64,000 bases of DNA from contig JABHIE010000018.1 in the NCBI GenBank assembly GCA_018671175.1, positions 1-64,000 of the forward strand, read 5' to 3'. The notes under the pieces were generated by a model. The model made no database searches, had not been told where the DNA came from, and saw nothing but the letters and a program-made list of their open reading frames with translations. A program made the translations under genes and the position numbers. Source of the stretch: Planctomycetota bacterium. Its GTDB lineage: Bacteria > Planctomycetota > UBA1135. Positions 8,713-17,485 of this stretch are shown in pieces (positions within the stretch are counted from its first letter, which is position 1; each line of letters starts with the position of its first letter).

Positions 8713-9653
8713 GCAAGGTGCTCCTGGATAGCAGGTGGTAAATATGAGATTAAATCAGATGCGATGAGTGAGTCTTGCCCAAGCGCGGCTGCTGCTAAAT
8801 CACCTGCGCGACCGTGCAAATGCGCAGCTAACTTTGTTGCATCAAGGGCATGCATACCACGCGCAATCAAAGCGCCGAGCAGACCAGAAAGCACATCTCC
8901 GCTTCCTGCCGTTGCCATGCCTGCATTGCCCGTTTGGTTTTGCCAAGGCAAAATGCCGGAGTGAGTCGGAGCAGCAACCCAAGTACCTGCACCTTTAAGT
9001 AGTGCGATTGCGCCGACGGCGTCCGCCAACTCTTGCGCTATAAACTGCCGATTGGCCTGAACGCTTGCGGCGCTGTTTTCACCGCCCAACAGAAATGCCG
9101 CCTCGCCAGGATGAGGCGTAATTATTGGAATGCCGGCCACAAGAGGGTCTTTAGCTTTTTGACCGTCATTGCTTAAAGCGGGGCGCGCGCCACATAAAGG
9201 CAATGCTTCGCCCACCTGCAATCGAAGGTGATATAAACCGTCAGCATCAAAAACAACGGGCAAATCGGGGTAGTCGCGACCAACAGCCATAAGTAAGGCT
9301 CTGAAAAACTCTCCTGTTGCGTCTGCGCGCCCGAGGCCAGGGCCGATAACCAGCGACTGGGCTTGAGGCAATTCCGCGGCCACCTGCGCGGCATGCGAAG
9401 GATGAAAGAAATCAGTTTTCGCGTCGCCGCATAGACATTGCAAGGCAGACGGAACAGCGGCGGTTAAATCGGGACCAATCGAACCTGGAATGCATGCTAC
9501 GGCGTAACCCACTCCTGCTCGCAATGAGGCTTCGACGGCCAATGCAGCTGCGCCCGCCATCCCTCGTGAGCCGACAACGAACACAACACGCCCCATCGAA
9601 CCTTTATGCGCATCAAAGGGGCGCGGCGGAAGAGGTGGGAGGTCATGGCTCAT
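8709..9653 (-). CDS. nnrD: ADP-dependent NAD(P)H-hydrate dehydratase
   Basis: About 314 residues of the ribokinase-like NnrD family, which repairs hydrated NAD(P)H using ADP or ATP. Conserved pieces are HKGSMGRVVFVVGS, LRAGVGYAVAC, LVIGPGLGR, VVFDADGL, ITPHPGEAAFLLG and the catalytic GNAGMATAGSGDVLSGL. The N-terminal epimerase (NnrE) half of the common bifunctional protein is absent. ATG at 9653 is preferred over a TTG at 9704, because a -10-like TATCCT lies at 9663-9668 just upstream. It is the first gene of a minus-strand series and is divergent from the methyltransferase. Confidence 0.9.
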   Translation of the reverse strand: MSHDLPPLPPRPFDAHKGSMGRVVFVVGSRGMAGAAALAVEASLRAGVGYAVACIPGSIGPDLTAAVPSALQCLCGDAKTDFFHPSHAAQVAAELPQAQSLVIGPGLGRADATGEFFRALLMAVGRDYPDLPVVFDADGLYHLRLQVGEALPLCGARPALSNDGQKAKDPLVAGIPIITPHPGEAAFLLGGENSAASVQANRQFIAQELADAVGAIALLKGAGTWVAAPTHSGILPWQNQTGNAGMATAGSGDVLSGLLGALIARGMHALDATKLAAHLHGRAGDLAAAALGQDSLIASDLISYLPPAIQEHLA

Positions 9654-9662
9654 CTTCCATGC

Positions 9663-9668
9663 AGGATA
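9663..9668 (-). promoter_or_regulatory. Candidate -10 for nnrD (TATCCT)
   Basis: On the minus strand TATCCT ends 9 bases before the ATG at 9653, which would give an mRNA with only a few untranslated bases. No clear -35 is visible. Confidence 0.3.
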
Positions 9669-9723
9669 AAGCTTTTCGATGATCCGTTTGAAAACCAAAA
9701 TCAAGAATACGAATGCCGCTTGC

Positions 9724-9729
9724 TATGCT
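9724..9729 (+). promoter_or_regulatory. Candidate leaderless promoter -10 (TATGCT)
   Basis: TATGCT is followed by exactly six bases and then GTG at 9736, the proposed start of the methyltransferase. The same spacing recurs at several other genes in the window. Confidence 0.45.
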
Positions 9730-9735
9730 TTGTGC

Positions 9736-10434
9736 GTGACTGCCAATCGCCCTCCCAAACTTGAAAGCTATCGCTCGGCGGATGTCGCGCAAAGTTACGA
9801 CAAGCGTTGGAGTGGTTTGGTTGGAGCACGGCGCGATGCCCGAAAAGTGCGGGCTTTAACACACGCACTAGCCGCTCTAGCCAAACTCGGTAAAAGCAAT
9901 GAGCAAACTTCTGCTGGCGGAAATCACCAAAATAGCGCAGAGATTTGCACGCTTCTTGATGCACCATGCGGCACGGGTCGGTTTTCGAAATGGCTGACCG
10001 CGGCTTACACCTACACGGGGCTTGACCTTTCGCCCGCAATGTTGGCAGAAGCTCAAGCCAAAGCCCCGGCGGCACACTTCATGACGGGCGACATGGCAAG
10101 CTTGCCCTTTGCTGACCATGCTTTTGACGCTGCGATTTGCATCCGACTTCTGCACCTTGTCCGCGAACCCAAATTGCGCATTCAGTTTTTGCGTGAGCTC
10201 AATCGGGTGTCGACACACGGCGTCATAATTGATTATCGGCACCGCCACACCTTTCGTATTTGGGGGCGTCACTTGCGACATAAACTTGGTCTGCGTGATC
10301 GCGCGCCGTCCAACCCGTCGATGGCGCAAATCCATGATGAAATCAACGCGGCGGGTTTGACGGCGCGCAAATTGATTCATGTCCACCGTGCACCTTTTCT
10401 GTCCGACAAGGTTTTGATTGTCGCGACAAGATAA
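9736..10434 (+). CDS. Class I SAM-dependent methyltransferase
   Basis: About 232 residues. SAM-binding motif I is LLDAPCGTGRF, followed by YTGLDLSPAMLAEAQ, TGDMASLPF and a post-motif FDAAICIRLLHLV, the standard class I order. The C-terminus has a basic HTFRIWGRHLRHKLGL stretch shared with the paralogue at 34997-35644. GTG at 9736 is chosen because it follows TATGCT by six bases and keeps the conserved region near the N-terminus; upstream starts would overlap nnrD more. The substrate is unknown: family members act on lipids, sugars or small molecules. The gene ends 9 bases before ygfZ. Confidence 0.8.
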   Translation: MTANRPPKLESYRSADVAQSYDKRWSGLVGARRDARKVRALTHALAALAKLGKSNEQTSAGGNHQNSAEICTLLDAPCGTGRFSKWLTAAYTYTGLDLSPAMLAEAQAKAPAAHFMTGDMASLPFADHAFDAAICIRLLHLVREPKLRIQFLRELNRVSTHGVIIDYRHRHTFRIWGRHLRHKLGLRDRAPSNPSMAQIHDEINAAGLTARKLIHVHRAPFLSDKVLIVATR

Positions 10435-10437
10435 AAT
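10432..10437 (+). promoter_or_regulatory. Candidate leaderless promoter -10 (TAAAAT)
   Basis: TAAAAT overlaps the stop of the methyltransferase gene (TAA at 10432-10434) and is followed by exactly six bases and the ygfZ ATG at 10444. Confidence 0.45.
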
Positions 10438-10443
10438 CTCACC

Positions 10444-11568
10444 ATGGGTTGTCAAATCACTCCGCTGCATTCCCTCTTCCAAGAATGGGGTGCTGAGTTC
10501 ATGCCGCAGGGTGATGTCCTGCTCCCTGTGCGTGGCCCAGGCGTCGGCGCAGAATATGAAGCGGCACGCGATGGCATCGCTCTTTTTGACGGCGGCGACC
10601 GCGGCTGGATTGAAATCACCGGGCCCGACACGGCTGATTTTTTACAGCGGCTTCTGTCGAGTGATGTCAGCAAACTCGAATGGGGCAACGGGCAATGGTC
10701 AGCGATGCTCGACGGAAAGGGCCACTGGGTTTCCGAGTTGTTGGTCTATCGTTTTGCGGCCGGCCCCGTTGACATATTCGCTCTAGACATGCCCTACGCG
10801 GCTCTAGATGCCGTTTACGCGCATTTAGAAAAAATGCACTTCTCCGAAGACCTCTCCTGGACGACCTACAAACCCGCCCGACTTCTGCTCACGGGCAAAC
10901 GAGCGCGCGCCGCTTTGGTTGCCGAAAAATTCCCCGTTAAGGCTATCGAAGTCAAACCTGGCAAGGCAGCATTCGACCACCTCCCCCACGGCGGGTTTGG
11001 TATTGCACGCGATGACCGGGGCTTGCTCTTCCTTCGCCGACCAGACCGCGGAGTCGAAACTTACGAGATTCAAGGTGCGCCGACAGTCGTCAGCTTAATT
11101 GCAGATCGCTTGCACCAAAACGGCGCTGTTCCAAGTGGGCTAGCTGTGCTTGACATGTTGCGGGTCGAAGCGGGCCGCCCACTCTGGGGAATGGATTTCG
11201 ATTCCAGCACGACCCTCCCCGAAAGCGGTGAGTGGCAACGCGTTTCACTTACCAAGGGTTGCTACACCGGCCAAGAAGTCGTTGCACGCATCAACACCTA
11301 CGGGGAAGCCCCACGGCGCATTTGCAGGCTTACTTTTAAAGATGGCGTCCGCCCTTTGCGTGGCGCAGAGTTGCAAAATGCCAAAGGTAAAAACATGGGT
11401 GTTGTTACTTCGTGGGTGTGGTCGCCCGTGCGTGATGAGCCGATTGGGCTTGGCTTGATTCGCAAAAAATCATTTGAGGCGGGCGAAAAACTAACCGCAA
11501 TTTTAGAAGGCGTCACAGATGGCGAGCCCGTCGTGGTCGATGTGCCAGACAAGGTTGTCGGCGGTTAA
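10444..11568 (+). CDS. ygfZ: Folate-binding protein YgfZ (GcvT-like)
   Basis: A 374-residue GcvT-fold protein. The YgfZ signature K-G-C-Y-T-G-Q-E followed by VVARI lies near residue 275, and an aminomethyltransferase-like N-terminus (EYEAARDGIALFD, ITGPDTADFLQRLLSSDV) precedes it. YgfZ uses tetrahydrofolate and supports repair or assembly of certain Fe-S enzymes; it lacks glycine-cleavage activity. The length is somewhat longer than the E. coli protein. MutY and a radical SAM protein elsewhere in the window are Fe-S proteins that could depend on such a factor, but nothing links them by position. Its stop shares TTAA with the convergent gpmI stop. Confidence 0.88.
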   Translation: MGCQITPLHSLFQEWGAEFMPQGDVLLPVRGPGVGAEYEAARDGIALFDGGDRGWIEITGPDTADFLQRLLSSDVSKLEWGNGQWSAMLDGKGHWVSELLVYRFAAGPVDIFALDMPYAALDAVYAHLEKMHFSEDLSWTTYKPARLLLTGKRARAALVAEKFPVKAIEVKPGKAAFDHLPHGGFGIARDDRGLLFLRRPDRGVETYEIQGAPTVVSLIADRLHQNGAVPSGLAVLDMLRVEAGRPLWGMDFDSSTTLPESGEWQRVSLTKGCYTGQEVVARINTYGEAPRRICRLTFKDGVRPLRGAELQNAKGKNMGVVTSWVWSPVRDEPIGLGLIRKKSFEAGEKLTAILEGVTDGEPVVVDVPDKVVGG

Positions 11569-13157
11569 GGCAGCAACAACGAGCGGCCGTCCATCACGCT
11601 TGGCTGATCAATTTGCATGGCCTGCATAAGCGTTGGCGCGACATCGGCCAGCACGCCTACCTCGCGCAAATTCATGCCGCGATAAGCCTCACCCATCAGC
11701 AAAAACGGCACGGGGTTAAGCGTATGGGCCGTATGCGCAATACCCGTTGTGGGGTCGACCATCATTTCACTGTTGCCATGATCGGCTGTAATCGCCACGG
11801 TGCCACCCTTAGCCATGGCAAGCTTAGAAATGCGCGCAATGCACTGATCCACAACACGGACGGCTTCCCTCGCGGCGTCTTGAATGCCGGTATGGCCGAC
11901 CATGTCGCTGTTGGCAAAATTGACTACATACAAATCATGCTCGCCCTTTTCCAATCTTTGGCAAACGGCGTTGGTGACCTCTAAAGCCGACATTGACGGC
12001 TTTAAATCATAAGTCGCCACCTTAGGGGACGGCACCAAAACGCGGTCTTCTCCGGGGTAAACGGCCTCACGACCTCCGTTAAAAAAGAAAGTAACATGCG
12101 CATACTTTTCTGTCTCGGCGCAACGAAACTGACGCAAACCTTTTGCGGAAACGAGCTCGCCGAAAAGCGAGTGCAACTCTTGCGGTGGAAAGGCAACGGG
12201 GCATGCAAAATCATCTCTGTATTGCGCCATCGTTGCATAATGAGTCAGGGGTCGCGGCCCACGCTCAAACTGCGCAAAGTCATCAAACAGAAAAGCCTCA
12301 CTCATTTGGCGCACGCGGTCGGCGCGATAATTAAAGCAGAAAACAGAATCGCCATCTTGGACGGCACTAGGGTTGTTGGCCTGCGTTGCGGCACCCTGAC
12401 TCCCAATAATCGTCGGGGCAACAAACTCATCTTTTTCACCGCGGGCAAGTGCGGCAGAAACGGCATCAGCCGCAGACTCAGCCGCGTGCTCGGCGCGCCC
12501 CCGCACCATGCAATTCCAGTAGAGCTCGGTGCGCTCCCAATTGGTGTCGCGGTCCATTGCCCAGTAGCGCCCACAAACCGTTGCAATGCGCCCACCATGT
12601 TTGGCCAACATGGATTCAAGCTCGTGCAGAAAACCAAGCGCACTATTCGGCGCTGTATCACGGCCATCCAAGATGGCGTGAAACACAATTTGCGATGCGG
12701 CAAGCCCCTGAGAAGATGCCATCGACAAAATCGCCTCATAATGGCGATCGATCGCGTGGACGCCACCCTTGCCAACAAGGCCGACGAGGTGCAATTTGGG
12801 CAAACGCTCGCTCGCCGTCTCGCTTGAACCCTCGCCACGGCTAACATGCGAAATCGCGCCTCGCAGTGCGCCATTTTCGAGAAAGCTGCCGTCTTGAAGC
12901 GACTGGTCGATACGAGAAATCGTTTGATAAACCACTCGCCCCGCACCGATATTGGTATGCCCAACCTCAGAATTGCCCATCAAGCCGAGAGGTAAACCGA
13001 CTTCGCGACCCGAGGCCGAAAGAAGTGCATGCGGCCACTCGCTCCACCAAGACAAAAAGTTTTCGGCGGGCGCAGTTGTGATGGCATTCCAGTCGGTCGC
13101 GGCGGCGTGGCCCCAACCATCAAGAACGAGAAGTACAGTTGGCTTAGTAGCGCTCAT
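11565..13157 (-). CDS. gpmI: 2,3-Bisphosphoglycerate-independent phosphoglycerate mutase
   Basis: A 530-residue alkaline-phosphatase-superfamily enzyme of glycolysis/gluconeogenesis, interconverting 3- and 2-phosphoglycerate with Mn ions. Metal and catalytic motifs are intact: LLVLDGWG at the N-terminus, the phosphorylated Ser in MGNSEVGH near residue 62, LDGRDT, YRADRVRQ, and AITADHGNSEMM with HTLNPVPF toward the C-terminus. Length is slightly above the usual ~510-515. The gene is convergent with ygfZ, the stop codons overlapping in a TTAA, and divergent from the M48 lipoprotein gene across 51 bases. Confidence 0.96.
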   Translation of the reverse strand: MSATKPTVLLVLDGWGHAAATDWNAITTAPAENFLSWWSEWPHALLSASGREVGLPLGLMGNSEVGHTNIGAGRVVYQTISRIDQSLQDGSFLENGALRGAISHVSRGEGSSETASERLPKLHLVGLVGKGGVHAIDRHYEAILSMASSQGLAASQIVFHAILDGRDTAPNSALGFLHELESMLAKHGGRIATVCGRYWAMDRDTNWERTELYWNCMVRGRAEHAAESAADAVSAALARGEKDEFVAPTIIGSQGAATQANNPSAVQDGDSVFCFNYRADRVRQMSEAFLFDDFAQFERGPRPLTHYATMAQYRDDFACPVAFPPQELHSLFGELVSAKGLRQFRCAETEKYAHVTFFFNGGREAVYPGEDRVLVPSPKVATYDLKPSMSALEVTNAVCQRLEKGEHDLYVVNFANSDMVGHTGIQDAAREAVRVVDQCIARISKLAMAKGGTVAITADHGNSEMMVDPTTGIAHTAHTLNPVPFLLMGEAYRGMNLREVGVLADVAPTLMQAMQIDQPSVMDGRSLLLP

Positions 13158-13159
13158 GA

Positions 13160-13180
13160 GTAGATGAAAGTGTAATCTAC
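13160..13180. promoter_or_regulatory. Inverted repeat in the gpmI/M48 divergent region
   Basis: GTAGAT and ATCTAC face each other across 9 bases. A plus-strand TAATCT overlaps the right arm and a minus-strand TACACT overlaps the centre, so an operator overlapping divergent promoters is possible. Short arms make chance occurrence plausible. Confidence 0.25.
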
Positions 13181-13208
13181 TTAGGGTGCGATTGCCGCCC
13201 CTCCCATC

Positions 13209-14087
13209 ATGTTGTTACGATTCTTCTCAATTCCTAGTGTGCGCATTTTCATTCTTGTTGCACTTACCCTTGCACCTGCAGCTTGCCAAACCGTCCCTGG
13301 CACGGGTCGTTCACAATTAAATGTGATGAGTATTGGCACGGAAATGAGCCTAGGCAGCCAAGGCTACACGGAAGCCATGCGCGAGACGCGGGTGATTACA
13401 AGCGGCGCCGATGCCGAGATGGTGCAACGCATTGGTCAGCGCATTGCAACGGCCGCCGAAAAACTTTACCCCGAATCAATCGCCTCGCGTTGTCGCTGGC
13501 AATTCAACCTCATTGATGACGACAAGATGGTCAACGCCTGGGCCATGCCGGGTGGTGGTTGCGCGGTCTACACGGGCATCATGCCGATTGCCGAAACCGA
13601 AAATGGGCTCGCCATTATTTTGGGCCACGAAGTCGCTCATGTGATTGCTAGGCACGGAGGCGAGCGCATGAGCCACAACACGGTGCTCACCATCGGAATG
13701 ATTGGCGCTCAAATAAAAATGCGCGACATGAACCACAGAGATCGCACACTCATGATGGCCGCTATTGGCGGTTTCGCGACCGTTGGCGTGATGTTACCGT
13801 TTTCGCGCAGTCACGAAAGCGAGGCCGATGAGCTGGGTTTGTATCTTGCGGCAGCAGCTGGTTACGACCCAAGGGAAGCCATCCCTGTCTGGGAGCGCAT
13901 GGCAAAAGAGGGTGGCGGGCGTGGGCTTGAGTTCTTCTCAACGCACCCCCACCCGAGCACTCGCATCGATCAATTTAAAGAGTTAATGCCGAAAGCACTC
14001 GATTATTTTCATCAAAGTCAAAGCCCTAACTCGCGTGTGCATTCTGATTCAAACGACAATGGTAAACGCCGCACCCGCAATCGCTAA
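13209..14087 (+). CDS. M48-family metalloprotease lipoprotein
   Basis: A 292-residue protein with a hydrophobic N-terminus ending in a lipobox (LAPAAC), so probably membrane-anchored in the periplasm. The zinc-protease motif HEVAH lies near residue 140 with the third ligand in ESEADELGLY about 60 residues on, as in the M48 (Oma1/BepA-like) family. FSTHPHPSTRIDQ near the C-terminus is also typical. These enzymes degrade misfolded or stalled envelope proteins. The ROK kinase gene starts 4 bases after the stop, so the two are likely co-transcribed. Confidence 0.9.
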   Translation: MLLRFFSIPSVRIFILVALTLAPAACQTVPGTGRSQLNVMSIGTEMSLGSQGYTEAMRETRVITSGADAEMVQRIGQRIATAAEKLYPESIASRCRWQFNLIDDDKMVNAWAMPGGGCAVYTGIMPIAETENGLAIILGHEVAHVIARHGGERMSHNTVLTIGMIGAQIKMRDMNHRDRTLMMAAIGGFATVGVMLPFSRSHESEADELGLYLAAAAGYDPREAIPVWERMAKEGGGRGLEFFSTHPHPSTRIDQFKELMPKALDYFHQSQSPNSRVHSDSNDNGKRRTRNR

Positions 14088-14090
14088 TCG

Positions 14091-14957
14091 ATGACTAAGC
14101 GCATTGGGTTTGACATCGGCGGCACCAACCTCAAAGCTGGGCTGATTGAGGGGGCGCAAATACTCGCGAGAGTGAGTGAGCCTACACCGCATCATGCCCA
14201 TGAAATGATCACGGTTATGAAAAAAATGGCCGATGATTTACTCGGCGAAAACCCACATCAATACCCACAAATTGGGGTTGCGGTGCCTGGGGTTCCCTCG
14301 CCCAAGCGACCTGAGTTGCTGGGTGGTCCAAATTTGCTTTTCCTAAAAAGTTTTGACTTATGGGCGGCCCTGACTTCAACCTTCGGGCAAAAAGTTGCGA
14401 TTGGCAATGATGCAACCGTCGCCGCGCTTGGTGAAGCACGACTTGGCGCAGGCGCAGAGCACGACAATTTCCTTCTCATAACCATCGGCACCGGAGTCGG
14501 GGGCGGGCTAGTGTTAAACGGCGAGACCATCCCCGGCACGGGTGCGATGGCCGGCGAAATTGGTCACCTCAAAATCGGGCATAAGGTGATGTGTGGTTGT
14601 GGTCACACGGGTTGCCTAGAAGCCCTCGCCTCGGCGCGTTCCATGGAGCGTGAGGGTGGGTTGCCTCTACGCGAATTGGCCGATAAAGCCCGCAATGGCG
14701 ACGCAAACGCCCTTTCCATTTTTCAAACCTCTGGCGCATCTCTCGGTCAAGCTCTGGCACAAGTCTTGCTCACGCTTGATATACGCGTCTTCCTTTTCGG
14801 TGGCGGCGGAGGCCCGGTTTTGGATTTACTCGAGCCGTCTTTACTCGACACGCTGATTGAGCAAACGCACCTACAGCGTCGGCAAGATTTCACACTCAAA
14901 CCCGCCAGTCTCGGCAACGATGCCGGTTGGGTGGGTGCTGCGTTTTTATCGACCTAA
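14091..14957 (+). CDS. ROK-family sugar kinase (glucokinase-like)
   Basis: A 288-residue ROK protein. The ATP-binding start RIGFDIGGTNLKAGLI, ANDATVAAL-type NDAT segment (GNDATVAALGEARLG), ITIGTGVGGGLV, the GEIGHLKIG catalytic/zinc region and the zinc-binding CGCGHTGCLE motif are all present. It should phosphorylate glucose or a related hexose in the cytoplasm using ATP. No DNA-binding domain precedes it, so it is an enzyme rather than a ROK repressor. The C-terminus overlaps the convergent peptidase gene by 12 bases. Confidence 0.88.
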   Translation: MTKRIGFDIGGTNLKAGLIEGAQILARVSEPTPHHAHEMITVMKKMADDLLGENPHQYPQIGVAVPGVPSPKRPELLGGPNLLFLKSFDLWAALTSTFGQKVAIGNDATVAALGEARLGAGAEHDNFLLITIGTGVGGGLVLNGETIPGTGAMAGEIGHLKIGHKVMCGCGHTGCLEALASARSMEREGGLPLRELADKARNGDANALSIFQTSGASLGQALAQVLLTLDIRVFLFGGGGGPVLDLLEPSLLDTLIEQTHLQRRQDFTLKPASLGNDAGWVGAAFLST

Positions 14958-16127
14958 ACCCACACGCGCCTTACGCATCTTTTCAAGACGCGCGGCGACG
15001 CCGGCAGGGTCATCGGGAGTTTTTACTTTTGAGCCGAGCGCCAATGTGGCAACCCACAGAACGAGGTGGTCGAAATCGCCACGGTCAATTTGCTCATGCG
15101 CAACGCCAGTCGTCTTTTTGCGATCATCGGGCACATTGTGATAATTCGTAAGCGGCATCGCGAGACCTGCTGAGCGATAACCCGTGCGACAAAACGCAGT
15201 GGCTTCGCACGCGCCGCCATCCATCAATTTTCTTTGCCACTTGAAGCCTTCAATTTTTTCTTTTAAGAAGGCGGCTGAGCCTTCGAGCAAATCGATTGTC
15301 AGCGGGTCGTAAATCGAGAGCCGGTCGCCAACGCGCACGCATGGGCCATCGCCCGGTTGGGCATGAGGCAATTTAGGCGAGCACTCCAAAACAATCGCGG
15401 GCACCTTTTTCGAAAACGAACCAAGTCGGATGCCTTCTAGGCAACCCACAAAACCGTTTTCTTCGCACCGCGTAAACCACGCTTCAATGGGGTGCTCGGG
15501 TTTATTTCGTGCTGCGAGATCAAGCCCCGCCAAAATGCAGGCCGCACTCGCCAAATTGTCACAGACCACATTTTTTACATGCTTTTTGGTTAAACGCAAA
15601 GGCAAATCCCATGCACCAATCCAGCCAGCGGCAACCGCAGGCTTGCGTTTGCCTTTGAGCTCAAGCACCAACTCAAGCCGACCCGTTTTCATACTTTTCT
15701 CTCCGACTTTTACAACAACGGCTTTTGCTTTTTGGGTGCCGCAAGCCGAGTAAAGCGCGACCGTGCAACCCATCATGCGCTCGCCCGGGTGGCCCCCGAA
15801 AAACGAGGCGACCACTCGCCCGGCGTCGTCTGCGCCAGCATCTAAAGTCATTGCGGGGTGATCCAAATGCGCAACAAAAGCCATCGCCGCCTGCCCGCGT
15901 TTTTTCCCGGGCACGCGCACAATCAAATTGCCGAAACCATCCTTTCTGACCTTCCAGCCGCGCTCTTTCGCCCATTCCTGGATAGCCGCCGCTGGCAATG
16001 CCTCAGCATAGGGCGCCGTGGGTGGTGTCATGATCTGGCGAATCGCCGACTCAGCAACCGGCCGCAAAGTTGCATCAAAAAAGCGCTTACCGCGAGCGCC
16101 ACGAGGGAGGTTCCAAGCATGTACCAT
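14946..16127 (-). CDS. M20/M42-type zinc aminopeptidase
   Basis: A 393-residue metallopeptidase of the MH clan. Putative zinc ligands and catalytic residues: AHLDHPAM near residue 85, the bridging Asp in VVCDNLASAAC near 200, and the Glu pair in RCEENGFVGC near 230. The insertion between the first and second motifs matches M42 proteins, which trim peptides in the cytoplasm. ATG at 16127 follows a -10-like TAGTCT by six bases; an internal Met at residue 33 is an alternative start. It is convergent with the ROK gene and divergent from the DUF4870 gene. Confidence 0.75.
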   Translation of the reverse strand: MVHAWNLPRGARGKRFFDATLRPVAESAIRQIMTPPTAPYAEALPAAAIQEWAKERGWKVRKDGFGNLIVRVPGKKRGQAAMAFVAHLDHPAMTLDAGADDAGRVVASFFGGHPGERMMGCTVALYSACGTQKAKAVVVKVGEKSMKTGRLELVLELKGKRKPAVAAGWIGAWDLPLRLTKKHVKNVVCDNLASAACILAGLDLAARNKPEHPIEAWFTRCEENGFVGCLEGIRLGSFSKKVPAIVLECSPKLPHAQPGDGPCVRVGDRLSIYDPLTIDLLEGSAAFLKEKIEGFKWQRKLMDGGACEATAFCRTGYRSAGLAMPLTNYHNVPDDRKKTTGVAHEQIDRGDFDHLVLWVATLALGSKVKTPDDPAGVAARLEKMRKARVGLGR

Positions 16128-16133
16128 GCGTAA

Positions 16134-16139
16134 AGACTA
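16134..16139 (-). promoter_or_regulatory. Candidate leaderless -10 (TAGTCT) for the peptidase
   Basis: On the minus strand TAGTCT lies exactly six bases before ATG 16127. It overlaps by two bases the plus-strand TACAAT at 16138-16143. Confidence 0.3.
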
Positions 16140-16143
16140 CAAT
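16138..16143 (+). promoter_or_regulatory. Candidate leaderless -10 (TACAAT) for the DUF4870 gene
   Basis: TACAAT is followed by six bases and then ATG 16150. This supports ATG 16150 rather than ATG 16126 as the true start. Confidence 0.45.
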
Positions 16144-16149
16144 AATGGC

Positions 16150-16497
16150 ATGACAACAAATGAAGAACGCAATTGGTGCGTTGGCGTCCACCTCGCATCC
16201 TTCGCCGGCATGCTCGGCCTTGCCTTTGGCTCTATCATTGGTCCGCTTATCGTTTGGTTAATTAAACGCCATGAGTCACCGCTCGTTGACGCACACGGCA
16301 AAGAGGCACTTAATTTTCAAATCTCAATGTCAATTTGGACGCTCTGCTGCATCCCTTTCTTTTTCCTTTTCGGGTTTGGGCTGATTCTTGTCATCATTCT
16401 TATGATCATTGATCTAGTAAATGTTGTGCTTGCAGCGATTGCCGCAAATGAAGGCCGCTTTCACGCCTACCCGCTTAGAATTCAGTTTTTGAAATAA
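16150..16497 (+). CDS. DUF4870 (Tic20-like) membrane protein
   Basis: A 115-residue protein starting MTTNEERNWCVGVHLASFAG. There are three or four hydrophobic segments and the family pattern GPLIVWLIKRHESPLVDAHGKEALNFQISM, of which only the H-x-A-K/E-A-L-N-F-Q core is quoted as diagnostic. DUF4870 proteins are small inner-membrane proteins of unknown function, related to the Tic20 fold. The start is chosen from the TACAAT hexamer six bases upstream. No neighbour indicates a role. Confidence 0.85.
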   Translation: MTTNEERNWCVGVHLASFAGMLGLAFGSIIGPLIVWLIKRHESPLVDAHGKEALNFQISMSIWTLCCIPFFFLFGFGLILVIILMIIDLVNVVLAAIAANEGRFHAYPLRIQFLK

Positions 16498-16594
16498 GTC
16501 GCTATTGAGGCCTTTGCTCAGCGGCCAAAATCGCCGAAGCCCGGCTTGGATTTCCGGCAACACTGTGCGCTCGCATAGCTCTTTGTGGTTGGCC

Positions 16595-17485
16595 CTATTT
16601 TTGTGGTTCATGCCAGACGACGGGTCCCCACGATTTTTGGATCTCTACATATCTCTGTGTAAAACTCAAGAGAAAGCGCAAAGGGACTAAATCATTCGAA
16701 AAAGAATGTGTAGTAATGAGACAATTACAAACTCGTTTGGGAGAACCCTCTTTGACTGCCATTTCTTCCTCAATGAAGTGAATAAGATCAACTGCGGTAG
16801 GGCGCGCCTCTTTAACAGACAATAAAAAATGCGCCCAATAGGCGCAATAATGGGTGAGGTATTCCGACCCCTGCTCAGGGCTGTCCGATTGACCTTGACC
16901 TGCCTTTAGCAACCGATATACCTGAACAACCTCGGCTGAAAAGAGCTGAAAAAACTCTTTCTCTTGCATTCGTTGACTGGCCAATTCGTTCAGCCTAGAA
17001 GAATCAAGCCAGCCTTTCTTGTACGCATCTAAGAGTTTCTGCTCAACTTGAAGGGCAAGCCAAGCAGCCTCTAAGCCGCCAGCTTGCCTCAAGTTGGTCG
17101 CTAAAAGCATCATTTTTTCGGCCCATTGGCGAACCGCGTTTGGGTCACTCAGGGCTTTCTCAACAACTTCAATAGAAAGCTCCACTATAGCTAGAGTTGG
17201 TGGCCCAAAGCGATAAAACGGTATAGGCTCGGCAGCAAGGCTTTGTTGCTCATCTAGAGACCGAACAACGCTCTCAAGGGTTATCTTTGAGCCCTTGGGT
17301 AAAGTGTGCAAAAAACTTGGGTTAGCTCGATTTAGTAAAGGGAAATCCTCTAGGCTCTTTTCAAAAGCCACCCAAGTGTGTTGGGGCGGAAGCAATTTCT
17401 CGGGGGCAATGTGCTCGTTTTCACAGTTAAACAACGCTATTCCAACAATACATACAAAACCGAAAATGGGGATTAATTTATTCAC
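16595..17485 (-). CDS. Exported protein of unknown function, RHS-linked
   Basis: A 296-residue protein with a hydrophobic N-terminus (MNKLIPIFGFVCIVGIALF) followed by N-C; the Cys could be lipidated but the site does not match the lipobox well. The remainder is predicted helical and contains many Trp/Tyr/Glu residues, with no motif I recognise. Its ATG overlaps the stop of the truncated RHS gene by 4 bases, so the two are translationally linked. In RHS systems a downstream gene is often an immunity or accessory protein, but an exported one-domain protein is not a standard immunity protein; I make no functional claim. The gene is AT-richer than the housekeeping neighbours. Confidence 0.6.
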   Translation of the reverse strand: MNKLIPIFGFVCIVGIALFNCENEHIAPEKLLPPQHTWVAFEKSLEDFPLLNRANPSFLHTLPKGSKITLESVVRSLDEQQSLAAEPIPFYRFGPPTLAIVELSIEVVEKALSDPNAVRQWAEKMMLLATNLRQAGGLEAAWLALQVEQKLLDAYKKGWLDSSRLNELASQRMQEKEFFQLFSAEVVQVYRLLKAGQGQSDSPEQGSEYLTHYCAYWAHFLLSVKEARPTAVDLIHFIEEEMAVKEGSPKRVCNCLITTHSFSNDLVPLRFLLSFTQRYVEIQKSWGPVVWHEPQK

